From the NCBI GenBank assembly GCA_946056135.1, contig CAMGIN010000001.1:44397-108396 (forward strand): a stretch of 64,000 bases of DNA, in the 5' to 3' direction. This DNA comes from an uncultured bacterium. Its GTDB lineage: Bacteria; Bacillota; Clostridia; Oscillospirales; Oscillospiraceae. This document shows positions 9,013 through 19,700 of this stretch, in pieces. The translations under genes were made by a program, and so were the position numbers. Position 1 is the stretch's first letter; every line of letters begins with the position of its first letter. The notes under the pieces are model-generated. The model saw only the letters and a list, made by a program, of their open reading frames with translations, had not been told where the DNA came from and ran no database searches.

Positions 9013-10730
9013 TTCTGCAAGCACTGACACAGCTGTATGAGGATCTGTCCACCAGAGGAGATATTTCCCGCCCCGGCTGGAGTAACGCCAAAATAAGTTA
9101 CGCCCTCTGCCTGAATGAGAATGGCGGTCTGTTTCAGGTAGTTCCTCAATTTGTTGAGGAGAAGGCCGGAAATAAAACCGTTCTCCGCCCTCAGAAAATG
9201 GAGCTTCCGGCGGCGGTAACCCGTTCGTCAGGCGTATTGCCCAATTTTTTGTGGGATAATTCCAGTTACCTTTTAGGTGTGGATGAGAAAGGAAAGCCGG
9301 AAAGAAGTCTGGAATGCTTCCGCGCCTGTGCCAAACTGCACCACGCTCTCCTGGATAGAGTGGATTCTGTGTCGGCTAAAGCAATTCTGGCATTCTTCGA
9401 CACCTGGCAGCCATCGCAAGCCGCTCAGCATCCTGCGCTGACTGCCTGCTGGGATGATTTGATGAAAGGTGTAAATCTGGTATTTCGGGTAGGCAGCCGA
9501 TTCGCCCAGGAGGATTCTGCCGTTCGTTCCGCATGGGAAACACACTATCACCAAACTGATGGGATTCAAGGCCAGTGTCTGGTAACAGGCAAACCGGATG
9601 TCGTGGAGCCGGTTCATCCAACCATCAAGGGTGTGGTGGGTGCACAGTCCAGTGGTGCTGCAATCGTTTCGTTCAATGCCCCTGCGTTTTGCTCCTACGG
9701 CAAAGAGCAGAGCATGAACGCTCCGGTAGGCAAATACGCCGCCTTTGCCTATACCTCTGCACTGAACTATTTGCTGGCAGAACGGGACAATGTTCAGCGC
9801 ATTGGGGATATCACAGTCGTCTGTTGGGCGGAGGGTGCAGACCCTGCTTACCGGAAATATTCCAGTTCTCTCCTGTTCGGGAATGCGCCGCCACAAGGTC
9901 TGACCAATGACACACTGCGCTCCGCCGTAAAACGATTGGCCGATGGGCTGCCCTGTGAAGAACTGGCGCTGGATCCCAACCGCACTTTCTATATTCTGGG
10001 CCTTTCGCCTAATGCGGCCCGGCTCTCTGTCCGGTTCTTCTATCGGAATACCCTGGGGACCATTATGCGCAACGTAAACAATCACCACAGCAGAATGGAA
10101 ATTGTGGGGAACCCCTTCTCCATAACCCCTCTGTGGGCCATGCTTCGGGAGACTGTCAATCTGCATACCACTGATAAGTCCCCCAACCAAGTGATGGCAG
10201 GTGCCGTTGCCAGATCGATTTTTTCCGGGACTCTGTACCCAGCATCCCTGCTGGAAGCCACAATGCTTCGGATCCGCGCCGAACGGGACATCACTCCTGG
10301 AAGGGCGGCAATCCTGAAAGCCTACTATTTGAAAAATCCCAGCCCACTATGTCCAAAGGAGGTCTTACAAGTGAGTCTGAATGAAAACAGCACCAACGTC
10401 CCCTATACCCTCGGCCGCCTGTTCGCGGTATACGAAGCGATACAAGAACGGGCCAATCCAGGGATTAATGCCACTATTAAAGATAAATATTTTAACTCTG
10501 CCGCATCCACTCCTGCCACCATCTTCCCAATCCTCGACAATCTCTGCCAAAAGCATCTGCGGAAGTTGGAACCAAATCTGCGTATTTTCTATGACAAGCA
10601 AATCTGCACTTTGAAAGGTGTTTTGAGCGAGACCAATCCCATGCGGCTTTCGCTACCTGAGCAAGGCTCTTTCAATTTGGGTTACTACCATCAAAAACAG
10701 GCCCGCTATACCAAAAAGGAGGATCAATAA
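9009..10730 (+). CDS. cas8c: Type I-C large subunit Cas8c (Csd1)
   Basis: Position between cas5c and cas7c; Csd1-like sequence including CLVTGKPDVVEPVHPTIKGVVGAQSSGAAIVSFNAPAFCSYGKEQ. Confidence 0.95.
   Translation: MILQALTQLYEDLSTRGDISRPGWSNAKISYALCLNENGGLFQVVPQFVEEKAGNKTVLRPQKMELPAAVTRSSGVLPNFLWDNSSYLLGVDEKGKPERSLECFRACAKLHHALLDRVDSVSAKAILAFFDTWQPSQAAQHPALTACWDDLMKGVNLVFRVGSRFAQEDSAVRSAWETHYHQTDGIQGQCLVTGKPDVVEPVHPTIKGVVGAQSSGAAIVSFNAPAFCSYGKEQSMNAPVGKYAAFAYTSALNYLLAERDNVQRIGDITVVCWAEGADPAYRKYSSSLLFGNAPPQGLTNDTLRSAVKRLADGLPCEELALDPNRTFYILGLSPNAARLSVRFFYRNTLGTIMRNVNNHHSRMEIVGNPFSITPLWAMLRETVNLHTTDKSPNQVMAGAVARSIFSGTLYPASLLEATMLRIRAERDITPGRAAILKAYYLKNPSPLCPKEVLQVSLNENSTNVPYTLGRLFAVYEAIQERANPGINATIKDKYFNSAASTPATIFPILDNLCQKHLRKLEPNLRIFYDKQICTLKGVLSETNPMRLSLPEQGSFNLGYYHQKQARYTKKEDQ
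10371..10730 (+). CDS. cas11c: Predicted internally translated small subunit Cas11c within cas8c
   Basis: AAAGGAGGT (10355-10363), 7-nt spacer, in-frame GTG at 10371 (codon 455 of cas8c); product about 119 aa. Confidence 0.75.
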   Translation: MSLNENSTNVPYTLGRLFAVYEAIQERANPGINATIKDKYFNSAASTPATIFPILDNLCQKHLRKLEPNLRIFYDKQICTLKGVLSETNPMRLSLPEQGSFNLGYYHQKQARYTKKEDQ

Positions 10731-10732
10731 TT

Positions 10733-11620
10733 ATGGAAGCAATCAAGAATCGGTATGAGTTTGTTATTCTCTTTGACGTAGAGAACGGCAATCCCAACGG
10801 TGACCCGGACGCCGGCAATATGCCCCGGATCGATCCCGAAACAGGATACGGTCTGGTTACAGATGTCTGCCTGAAACGAAAAATTCGCAACTATGTGGAA
10901 ACATTCAAGGAAGGGGAACCGGGCTACCGTATCTATGTCAAGGATGGTGTGCCCCTGAACCGCAGCGACGCGGAGGCCTGCGCCTATGTAGGCGTTGACG
11001 AGAAAAAACTGAAAGAAGCCAAGAAAAAAGACGATAAGCTGGACGAAAAGCTTCGTGATTTCATGTGTTCCAATTTCTATGATATCCGCACCTTCGGCGC
11101 AGTGATGACCACATTTGTCAAGGGCGCGCTGAACTGCGGCCAGGTGCGGGGACCGGTGCAGCTGGGATTTGCCCGAAGTGTTGACCCGATTTTGCCCCAG
11201 GAAGTAACGATTACCCGTATTGCCATTACAACAGAGGCAGACGCGGAAAATAAGGGAACCGAAATGGGCCGGAAGTACATTGTCCCCTACGGCTTGTACC
11301 GGGCGGAAGGGTTTATCTCCGCCAACCTGGCCAGAAAGACCACAGGCTTTTCTGAGGCAGATCTGGAACTGCTGTGGCAGGCGATCCTCAACATGTTTGA
11401 GCTGGATCACTCTGCCGCCCGGGGGAAAATGGCCGTCCGGGAGTTGATTGTGTTCAAGCACGATTCTGAACTTGGAAATGCTCCGGCCTACAAGTTGTTC
11501 GATCTGGTGAAGGCCCAGCGGAAAGAGGGCGTGACCGCCCCCAGAGCCTACAGCGACTACACGGTTTCCGTGGACGAAGCCCATGTCCCGGAGGGCGTAA
11601 CCTGCATTCGGATGGGATGA
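10733..11620 (+). CDS. cas7c: Type I-C backbone Cas7 (Csd2)
   Basis: RYEFVILFDVENGNPNGDPDAGNMPRIDPETGYGLVTDVCLKRKIRNYV. Confidence 0.96.
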   Translation: MEAIKNRYEFVILFDVENGNPNGDPDAGNMPRIDPETGYGLVTDVCLKRKIRNYVETFKEGEPGYRIYVKDGVPLNRSDAEACAYVGVDEKKLKEAKKKDDKLDEKLRDFMCSNFYDIRTFGAVMTTFVKGALNCGQVRGPVQLGFARSVDPILPQEVTITRIAITTEADAENKGTEMGRKYIVPYGLYRAEGFISANLARKTTGFSEADLELLWQAILNMFELDHSAARGKMAVRELIVFKHDSELGNAPAYKLFDLVKAQRKEGVTAPRAYSDYTVSVDEAHVPEGVTCIRMG

Positions 11621-12279
11621 GCTACGCAGAAGAAGAATTCCTCCTACTGTCCGGCCTGCAGCATTTCAAATTCTGCAGGCGGCAGTGGGCGCTGATCCAT
11701 TTGGAGCAGCAGTGGGCGGAGAATCACCGCACCGTGGATGGCGAGCTGATGCACAGCAATGCGCATGACGCGGATTTTCGGGAAAGCCGGGGCGATCTTA
11801 TTATCACCCGGGGCGTCAGTATTTTTTCTCCCACACTGGGGGTTTCCGGCCAGTGCGACGTGTTGGAATACCGCCGGGGAGATACCGGCATCCCCATCCG
11901 TGGGAAGGAGGGGTTGTGGCAGCCGTTTCCGGTGGAATACAAACGAGGAAGCCCCCGGGAGGATACCGGTGACGCCCTCCAGCTGTGCGGACAGGCCATG
12001 TGCCTGGAGGAGATGCTGTGCTGCGCCATTCCGGAAGGCGCCCTGTATTATGGGGAAATCCGCCGCCGGGTCCCTGTGGCCTTTACAGAAGAACTGCGCG
12101 AGGAAGTGCGGCAGATGCTGGCGCAGATGCACGACCTGTACCATCGGGGACATACGCCCAAGGTCAAGCCTACCAAATCCTGCAATGCCTGCTCACTGAA
12201 GGAGCTGTGCCTGCCTAAGCTGATGAAGTCTCGCTCCGTTTCCGATTATCTGAAGAAAGCCATGGAGGAAGCGCCATGA
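11617..12279 (+). CDS. cas4: CRISPR-associated exonuclease Cas4
   Basis: PVEYKRG motif and C-terminal CNACSLKELCLP cysteine cluster. Confidence 0.95.
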   Translation: MSYAEEEFLLLSGLQHFKFCRRQWALIHLEQQWAENHRTVDGELMHSNAHDADFRESRGDLIITRGVSIFSPTLGVSGQCDVLEYRRGDTGIPIRGKEGLWQPFPVEYKRGSPREDTGDALQLCGQAMCLEEMLCCAIPEGALYYGEIRRRVPVAFTEELREEVRQMLAQMHDLYHRGHTPKVKPTKSCNACSLKELCLPKLMKSRSVSDYLKKAMEEAP

Positions 12280-13307
12280 AACAGCTGCTGAATACCCTAT
12301 TCGTCACATCGGAGGACATTTATCTGTCCCTGGAGGGGGAAAACGTGCTGGCCAACCGGGATAAGCAGGTCCTGGCCCGGTATCCGCTGCATACCCTGCA
12401 GACCATCGTTACCTTCGCCTACCCCGGCGCTTCCCCTGCGCTGATGGGAGCCTGCGCTGACCGGGGGATTGGTCTTGCCTTCTGCACACCCAGAGGACGG
12501 TTTCTGGCCAGGGTATGCGGAGAAAACACCGGCAATGTGCTGCTGCGGCGGGAACAATACCGGGTGGCTGACGACACGGAGAGAAGCTGCCAGATCGCCC
12601 GGAACATGATTTTTGGGAAACTTCACAATGCCCGCTGGAGCGTGGAACGGACCCTCCGGGATCACGGAATGCGGGTGGATAAGGACGCCCTATCCGGCGT
12701 CAGCCAGGAACTGAAAGAGCTGCTTCCCCTGGTGGCAGAGGTCACCGAACTGGATACCCTGAGAGGATTGGAGGGTGTGGGGGCATCTGCCTATTTTGGC
12801 GTACTGGACCAGATGATTCTGAGCCGCAAAGAGGACTTCTTCTTTCATGGGCGTAACCGCCGCCCGCCTCTGGACAGGGTCAACGCCATGCTGTCCTTTG
12901 CCTACAGTCTGCTGTCCCACGACTGTGCCTCTGCTCTGGAAAGCGTGGGGCTGGACGCCTATGTGGGTTTTCTGCACACAGACCGGCCCGGCAGGTCGTC
13001 TCTGGCCCTGGATCTGATGGAGGAGCTGCGGCCCTGCATGGCGGATCGTTTCGTCCTGACCATGATCAACAACCGCGTCATCAAGCCAGAGGACTTTCAA
13101 ACCCAGGACAGCGGTGCGGTGCTGCTGACGGACGAGGGACGGCGGACCTTTCTGAAGGCCTGGCAGGAGAAAAAGAAGGAACCCCTGACCCATCCGTTCC
13201 TGGGTGAGAAGCTCCCCTGGGGCATGATTCCTTACATACAGGCCCTGCTGCTGGCTCGATATCTGAGGGGCGACCTGGACGCGTATCCACCGTTTTTATG
13301 GAAGTAG
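12276..13307 (+). CDS. cas1: CRISPR integrase Cas1 (type I-C)
   Basis: MKQLLNTLFVTSEDIYLSLEGENVLANRD; DRPGRSSLALDLMEELRP motif. Confidence 0.97.
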   Translation: MKQLLNTLFVTSEDIYLSLEGENVLANRDKQVLARYPLHTLQTIVTFAYPGASPALMGACADRGIGLAFCTPRGRFLARVCGENTGNVLLRREQYRVADDTERSCQIARNMIFGKLHNARWSVERTLRDHGMRVDKDALSGVSQELKELLPLVAEVTELDTLRGLEGVGASAYFGVLDQMILSRKEDFFFHGRNRRPPLDRVNAMLSFAYSLLSHDCASALESVGLDAYVGFLHTDRPGRSSLALDLMEELRPCMADRFVLTMINNRVIKPEDFQTQDSGAVLLTDEGRRTFLKAWQEKKKEPLTHPFLGEKLPWGMIPYIQALLLARYLRGDLDAYPPFLWK

Positions 13308-13311
13308 AAAT

Positions 13312-13602
13312 ATGTTGGTTTTGATTACATATGATGTCAACACGGAGGACGCCGCAGGTCGGAAGCGCCTGCGGAAAATTGCCAAGGAGTGCGTCAACTA
13401 TGGCCAGCGGGTCCAGAATTCCGTATTTGAGTGTCTTCTGGATGCCGCGCAATGCCGGAAGCTTCAGGCAAAGCTCTGCTCCATCATGGACATGGAGCGG
13501 GACAGTCTACGGTTTTACTATCTGGGAAATCACTACGAAAGCAAAATCGATCATTTCGGCTGCAAGAACACCTACCTGCCGGAGGACCCGCTGATTTTGT
13601 GA
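13312..13602 (+). CDS. cas2: CRISPR-associated Cas2
   Basis: MLVLITYDVNTEDAAGRKRLRKIAKECVNYGQRVQNSVFECLL. Confidence 0.97.
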   Translation: MLVLITYDVNTEDAAGRKRLRKIAKECVNYGQRVQNSVFECLLDAAQCRKLQAKLCSIMDMERDSLRFYYLGNHYESKIDHFGCKNTYLPEDPLIL

Positions 13603-13775
13603 ATGCGAAGAGGAAGCGCCCAGAAATTCCCCGGCACCTTCGCACCCCATTTTGACCAGCCGAACGCGTAAACGCATAGGTTGCCCATAGCCGTTCCCCT
13701 GCCTCACGGTAACGGATACCGTGAAATCTATACACCTTTGCCAAAGATGATAACACAAATTTGTACATCTTTGCT
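13603..13775 (+). promoter_or_regulatory. CRISPR leader region
   Basis: Non-coding segment between cas2 stop and the first repeat; the degenerate repeat lies at the opposite end of the array. Confidence 0.7.
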
Positions 13776-16700
13776 GTCACTCCCCACACGGGGAGTGTGG
13801 ATTGAAATAGAAATGGTCAAGCAAACCGGGCACAGAATACATGGTCACTCCCCACACGGGGAGTGTGGATTGAAATCAAACCAAACGGTTGGGAACGAAA
13901 AAGTAGTAGGTGTCACTCCCCACACGGGGAGTGTGGATTGAAATCATTTTGTTGTAATAGAATTGCTCAGTCCGATAGTCACTCCCCACACGGGGAGTGT
14001 GGATTGAAATAACGAGTATGGGATCATGCGGTTGGCTGCCAGGAGTCACTCCCCACACGGGGAGTGTGGATTGAAATGAAATGAAATCCGACATGAATTT
14101 AAGCAGAGACTGTCACTCCCCACACGGGGAGTGTGGATTGAAATCTCATCAGACAAGCCTCCATAACGACGCGCTTCGGTCACTCCCCACACGGGGAGTG
14201 TGGATTGAAATTGAGCAGACGGGAGGCAGCTGCTGAAATAATCGTGGTCACTCCCCACACGGGGAGTGTGGATTGAAATCCAAAAATCGAACCTGACCAG
14301 AACGTGAAATAACGTCACTCCCCACACGGGGAGTGTGGATTGAAATTTTTTGACGTGTATATAATTTCTTTATATCCGGAGTCACTCCCCACACGGGGAG
14401 TGTGGATTGAAATAACGAGCTGCAACTGAACACTCCGATGAATACAAGGTCACTCCCCACACGGGGAGTGTGGATTGAAATCGCTGAAATAATTAAACCA
14501 AAAGGCGATATACCAGTCACTCCCCACACGGGGAGTGTGGATTGAAATTGTTTGGAGGTGAGGTCTGTGAAAACAAAGCCGAGTCACTCCCCACACGGGG
14601 AGTGTGGATTGAAATTATCCGAACAGGATGCAGAAACCTACCATTGCGAGTCACTCCCCACACGGGGAGTGTGGATTGAAATATCTAGTTTGGGTAAAGG
14701 ATTACAGACAGCAGCTGTCACTCCCCACACGGGGAGTGTGGATTGAAATAAAAACCTCCACAAAAGATCTTGTGGATACTTACAAGTCACTCCCCACACG
14801 GGGAGTGTGGATTGAAATCTTTTGTAACTATAGTATATCACGTCGTTAAGCGGTCACTCCCCACACGGGGAGTGTGGATTGAAATTAAGATTCTTTGTGT
14901 GGGGCGCTGTGCGCCCCCAGTCACTCCCCACACGGGGAGTGTGGATTGAAATTGGTTCTGGTGCTCTTACCTATAGCACTTCTGGCGTCACTCCCCACAC
15001 GGGGAGTGTGGATTGAAATCAGGTAGGCCGTTTCTTTCGACAGGCCATAGGCTGTCACTCCCCACACGGGGAGTGTGGATTGAAATATGAAAGCGAACGT
15101 GCTTTTGCTCAGTTGTCGAGGGTCACTCCCCACACGGGGAGTGTGGATTGAAATTTGGCCAAAAGAAGGTAAAATCCCTGCCCCGGTATGGTCACTCCCC
15201 ACACGGGGAGTGTGGATTGAAATCATACCAGACGATTGGGAACGAAAAAGTAGTACGGTCACTCCCCACACGGGGAGTGTGGATTGAAATGGAAGTTGCC
15301 ATGATCTCGCACTGATAGACGCCGTCACTCCCCACACGGGGAGTGTGGATTGAAATGGACACAGTAATGGGCACACGATTACCACCGAGGTCACTCCCCA
15401 CACGGGGAGTGTGGATTGAAATAAAAACGGAACGAGGGCGCGAAAATTAGCAGAGGTCACTCCCCACACGGGGAGTGTGGATTGAAATGGAAGGTAGATA
15501 ACTGTTATACGAAGTAGTAACAGTCACTCCCCACACGGGGAGTGTGGATTGAAATTTAGGACTGTCAGGAGTACCAACATCACCAGACGTCACTCCCCAC
15601 ACGGGGAGTGTGGATTGAAATCAAGATCTGATGGATAGGGGAACCAGCATAGGTAGTCACTCCCCACACGGGGAGTGTGGATTGAAATCTCGCTGGCGAG
15701 TATGGCCCCCGTACCAAGCGCGTCACTCCCCACACGGGGAGTGTGGATTGAAATAATTTTAGGTTGGATTTCTTCGCGACCAACCTCGAGTCACTCCCCA
15801 CACGGGGAGTGTGGATTGAAATACCGAACAAAGAAGCCCGCTGGCGAGCTGCGGCTCGTCACTCCCCACACGGGGAGTGTGGATTGAAATCAAAATAGTG
15901 CCTCCAAACACTGCCAAGTTGGAGTCACTCCCCACACGGGGAGTGTGGATTGAAATAGCCATCAGCTCAGAACGGCAATCAGAGACATCAGGTCACTCCC
16001 CACACGGGGAGTGTGGATTGAAATGAATAAGTCAGAGTAACGAAGATAGCCTTATAGTGTCACTCCCCACACGGGGAGTGTGGATTGAAATGAATAAGTC
16101 AGAGTAACGAAGATAGCCTTATAGTGTCACTCCCCACACGGGGAGTGTGGATTGAAATAAAATCGTGTTAATTCTGTTTTTGGTTCTGCTCCCGTCACTC
16201 CCCACACGGGGAGTGTGGATTGAAATTGACGGCTCTGGCGGCTCTCAGCGACGCTATAGCGTCACTCCCCACACGGGGAGTGTGGATTGAAATTCTTTCC
16301 CGGTCATAATGTACCCGGATAAACGCAGTCACTCCCCACACGGGGAGTGTGGATTGAAATCTCTGCTCTCCATATTGGGCGCGAGGCCGATTTGAAGTCA
16401 CTCCCCACACGGGGAGTGTGGATTGAAATATTACACGCAGTGCAATCCGTGTAATCTTTCATGTCACTCCCCACACGGGGAGTGTGGATTGAAATACAAG
16501 CACGACAATAATCGGTATAATCAACATAAGTCACTCCCCACACGGGGAGTGTGGATTGAAATAAGTCCGATGACCCCTCTGAGTTTAGAGACGGTGTCAC
16601 TCCCCACACGGGGAGTGTGGATTGAAATCGAATATGTTTGCTATACTGCTTATGAGGTGATAGTCACTCCCCACACGGGGAGTGTGGATTGAAATAGTAA

Positions 16701-19700
16701 AAAAAGCCGTGTAGGGGCGCACAGCGCCCCGTCACTCCCCACACGGGGAGTGTGGATTGAAATTCTACCAGTAACATCAACGTCACGAACGAAAGCGTCA
16801 CTCCCCACACGGGGAGTGTGGATTGAAATGAGAGGCAAAGGACGATAAGAACAAGCCCATCCAGTCACTCCCCACACGGGGAGTGTGGATTGAAATCAGA
16901 TGCAGACCTCGGAATGATAGATAAATCCAAGTCACTCCCCACACGGGGAGTGTGGATTGAAATATTCATGGTCGGCCTCCTTGTCCATACGGGCGCGTCA
17001 CTCCCCACACGGGGAGTGTGGATTGAAATCAGCAGCAACTCGTGAGGTTGTCAAGGTCAAGCGCGTCACTCCCCACACGGGGAGTGTGGATTGAAATTAT
17101 TTCGTCGAGATGGTAGGCCCCATGGGCAGTAGTCACTCCCCACACGGGGAGTGTGGATTGAAATCGCCGCCTTTTACCGGAGAACCATCTGACGTCGGTC
17201 ACTCCCCACACGGGGAGTGTGGATTGAAATACCAAATCCGCCAAGGTGGATGCAGAACTGGCAGGTCACTCCCCACACGGGGAGTGTGGATTGAAATTGC
17301 TGGCTGCCCTGGGCGTCCCGACTGCCGTAACGTCACTCCCCACACGGGGAGTGTGGATTGAAATCTGGAGCACTGGTGGGTCTACGATTTTGAGATTGTC
17401 ACTCCCCACACGGGGAGTGTGGATTGAAATCCACTGCCTGGGAACCGGTGGATTGGCCCGGAGGTCACTCCCCACACGGGGAGTGTGGATTGAAATCGGT
17501 ATACCTCTACCGGTTTCAGCCCCATGGAGGCGTCACTCCCCACACGGGGAGTGTGGATTGAAATGTTTTCAGATCCTCGGTGACGACCGGGCGATTGTGT
17601 CACTCCCCACACGGGGAGTGTGGATTGAAATAGGGATATCGCTTTGATGTGTCTTTCGATCCTGGCGTCACTCCCCACACGGGGAGTGTGGATTGAAATT
17701 ACGAGCTGGATGTTAGGGAATACGCTCTGATCGTCACTCCCCACACGGGGAGTGTGGATTGAAATCCTGACACAGCAGCGGCTTTGGAACGCTCAGACCA
17801 GGTCACTCCCCACACGGGGAGTGTGGATTGAAATTACGAGCTGGATGTTAGGGAATACGCTCTGATCGGTCACTCCCCACACGGGGAGTGTGGATTGAAA
17901 TTACTTGATTTATATTATGACGAGTGACACCAGTGTCACTCCCCACACGGGGAGTGTGGATTGAAATCAGACCAGCCGGTTGGGAACGAAGAAATAATAA
18001 GGTCACTCCCCACACGGGGAGTGTGGATTGAAATCGGTCTGCATCCGCCGTCCGATCAGGTATCCCTGGTCACTCCCCACACGGGGAGTGTGGATTGAAA
18101 TTATTCCGGCAGCTCCCGGATGCAGAATTGGTATTGTCACTCCCCACACGGGGAGTGTGGATTGAAATATTCCAGTGTCTGCAATCCTTACACCTCACCA
18201 CGTCACTCCCCACACGGGGAGTGTGGATTGAAATACGGACAAGAACGGAGTCACTAACCGGTGTTATGAGTCACTCCCCACACGGGGAGTGTGGATTGAA
18301 ATCGTGGCTACCTGATGGACCACTATGAAGACTGGAAGTCACTCCCCACACGGGGAGTGTGGATTGAAATAAGCATCAGATTTTGGTAACATGCTGCTGT
18401 ACCACGTCACTCCCCACACGGGGAGTGTGGATTGAAATTCCCTGGCCACCACGGAGTACCGGAACCGCCGAGTCACTCCCCACACGGGGAGTGTGGATTG
18501 AAATAAGGATATCGCTTTTATGTGTCTTGCGATCCTGGCGGTCACTCCCCACACGGGGAGTGTGGATTGAAATCCCGAAAAAGAACTGTTGACTATGGAA
18601 GATGTCGTCACTCCCCACACGGGGAGTGTGGATTGAAATCCAACTTGGCGCTCATGCGGCTGTCTGCCTACCAGTCACTCCCCACACGGGGAGTGTGGAT
18701 TGAAATATAGTACCGCCAGTGGTACTGAAGGTAATATCAGTCACTCCCCACACGGGGAGTGTGGATTGAAATCTCAACCACAAGATCGTCTGGGGCGATA
18801 ACATGGTCACTCCCCACACGGGGAGTGTGGATTGAAATACGGCTATAGTCAATCTGACAGCCAAGACAACGAGTCACTCCCCACACGGGGAGTGTGGATT
18901 GAAATTGGGGAGCCGGCAGCGCAGACGTAAAGTAGTCGTGGTCACTCCCCACACGGGGAGTGTGGATTGAAATTGCCCGGAGATACCTTTGATATTACGA
19001 CTGCCAAAGGTCACTCCCCACACGGGGAGTGTGGATTGAAATCAGCTTTCGGTTATGGCATCGACAGCGGGCTGACGGTCACTCCCCACACGGGGAGTGT
19101 GGATTGAAATTCGGAGCAATCATTTTATGATTACCTGAAATCCAAGTCACTCCCCACACGGGGAGTGTGGATTGAAATTTTAGACGAAGGGTGGATCCTT
19201 GAAATGTGGCCGGGTCACTCCCCACACGGGGAGTGTGGATTGAAATAATCATGACAATGTGCTGATTTACGCAGATCCTCGTCACTCCCCACACGGGGAG
19301 TGTGGATTGAAATCTGGACAACAATGTGCTTGCCTGTGACCACGGCCGTCACTCCCCACACGGGGAGTGTGGATTGAAATCTGCATCATCAGTCGGACAT
19401 AGGCCGGGCAGTCGTCACTCCCCACACGGGGAGTGTGGATTGAAATTATGGCGGCCGCCGCCGCTGGAACAGTATCAAAGTCACTCCCCACACGGGGAGT
19501 GTGGATTGAAATCGAATGTAGATGTCTGCCCAGAACTGGTTTGCAGTCACTCCCCACACGGGGAGTGTGGATTGAAATTGAGGGGCAGGAAGAGCAGACG
19601 TAAAATAGTCGGTCACTCCCCACACGGGGAGTGTGGATTGAAATCAGTGCTTCCAGACCAAGCGGTTGGGCACAAAGAGTCACTCCCCACACGGGGAGTG

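Noticed and set aside
16428-16529. Adjacent spacers whose reverse complements read KDYTDCTAC and VDYTDYCRAC, possibly homologous targets
   Set aside because: Similarity is short and needs an indel; could be chance without database hits
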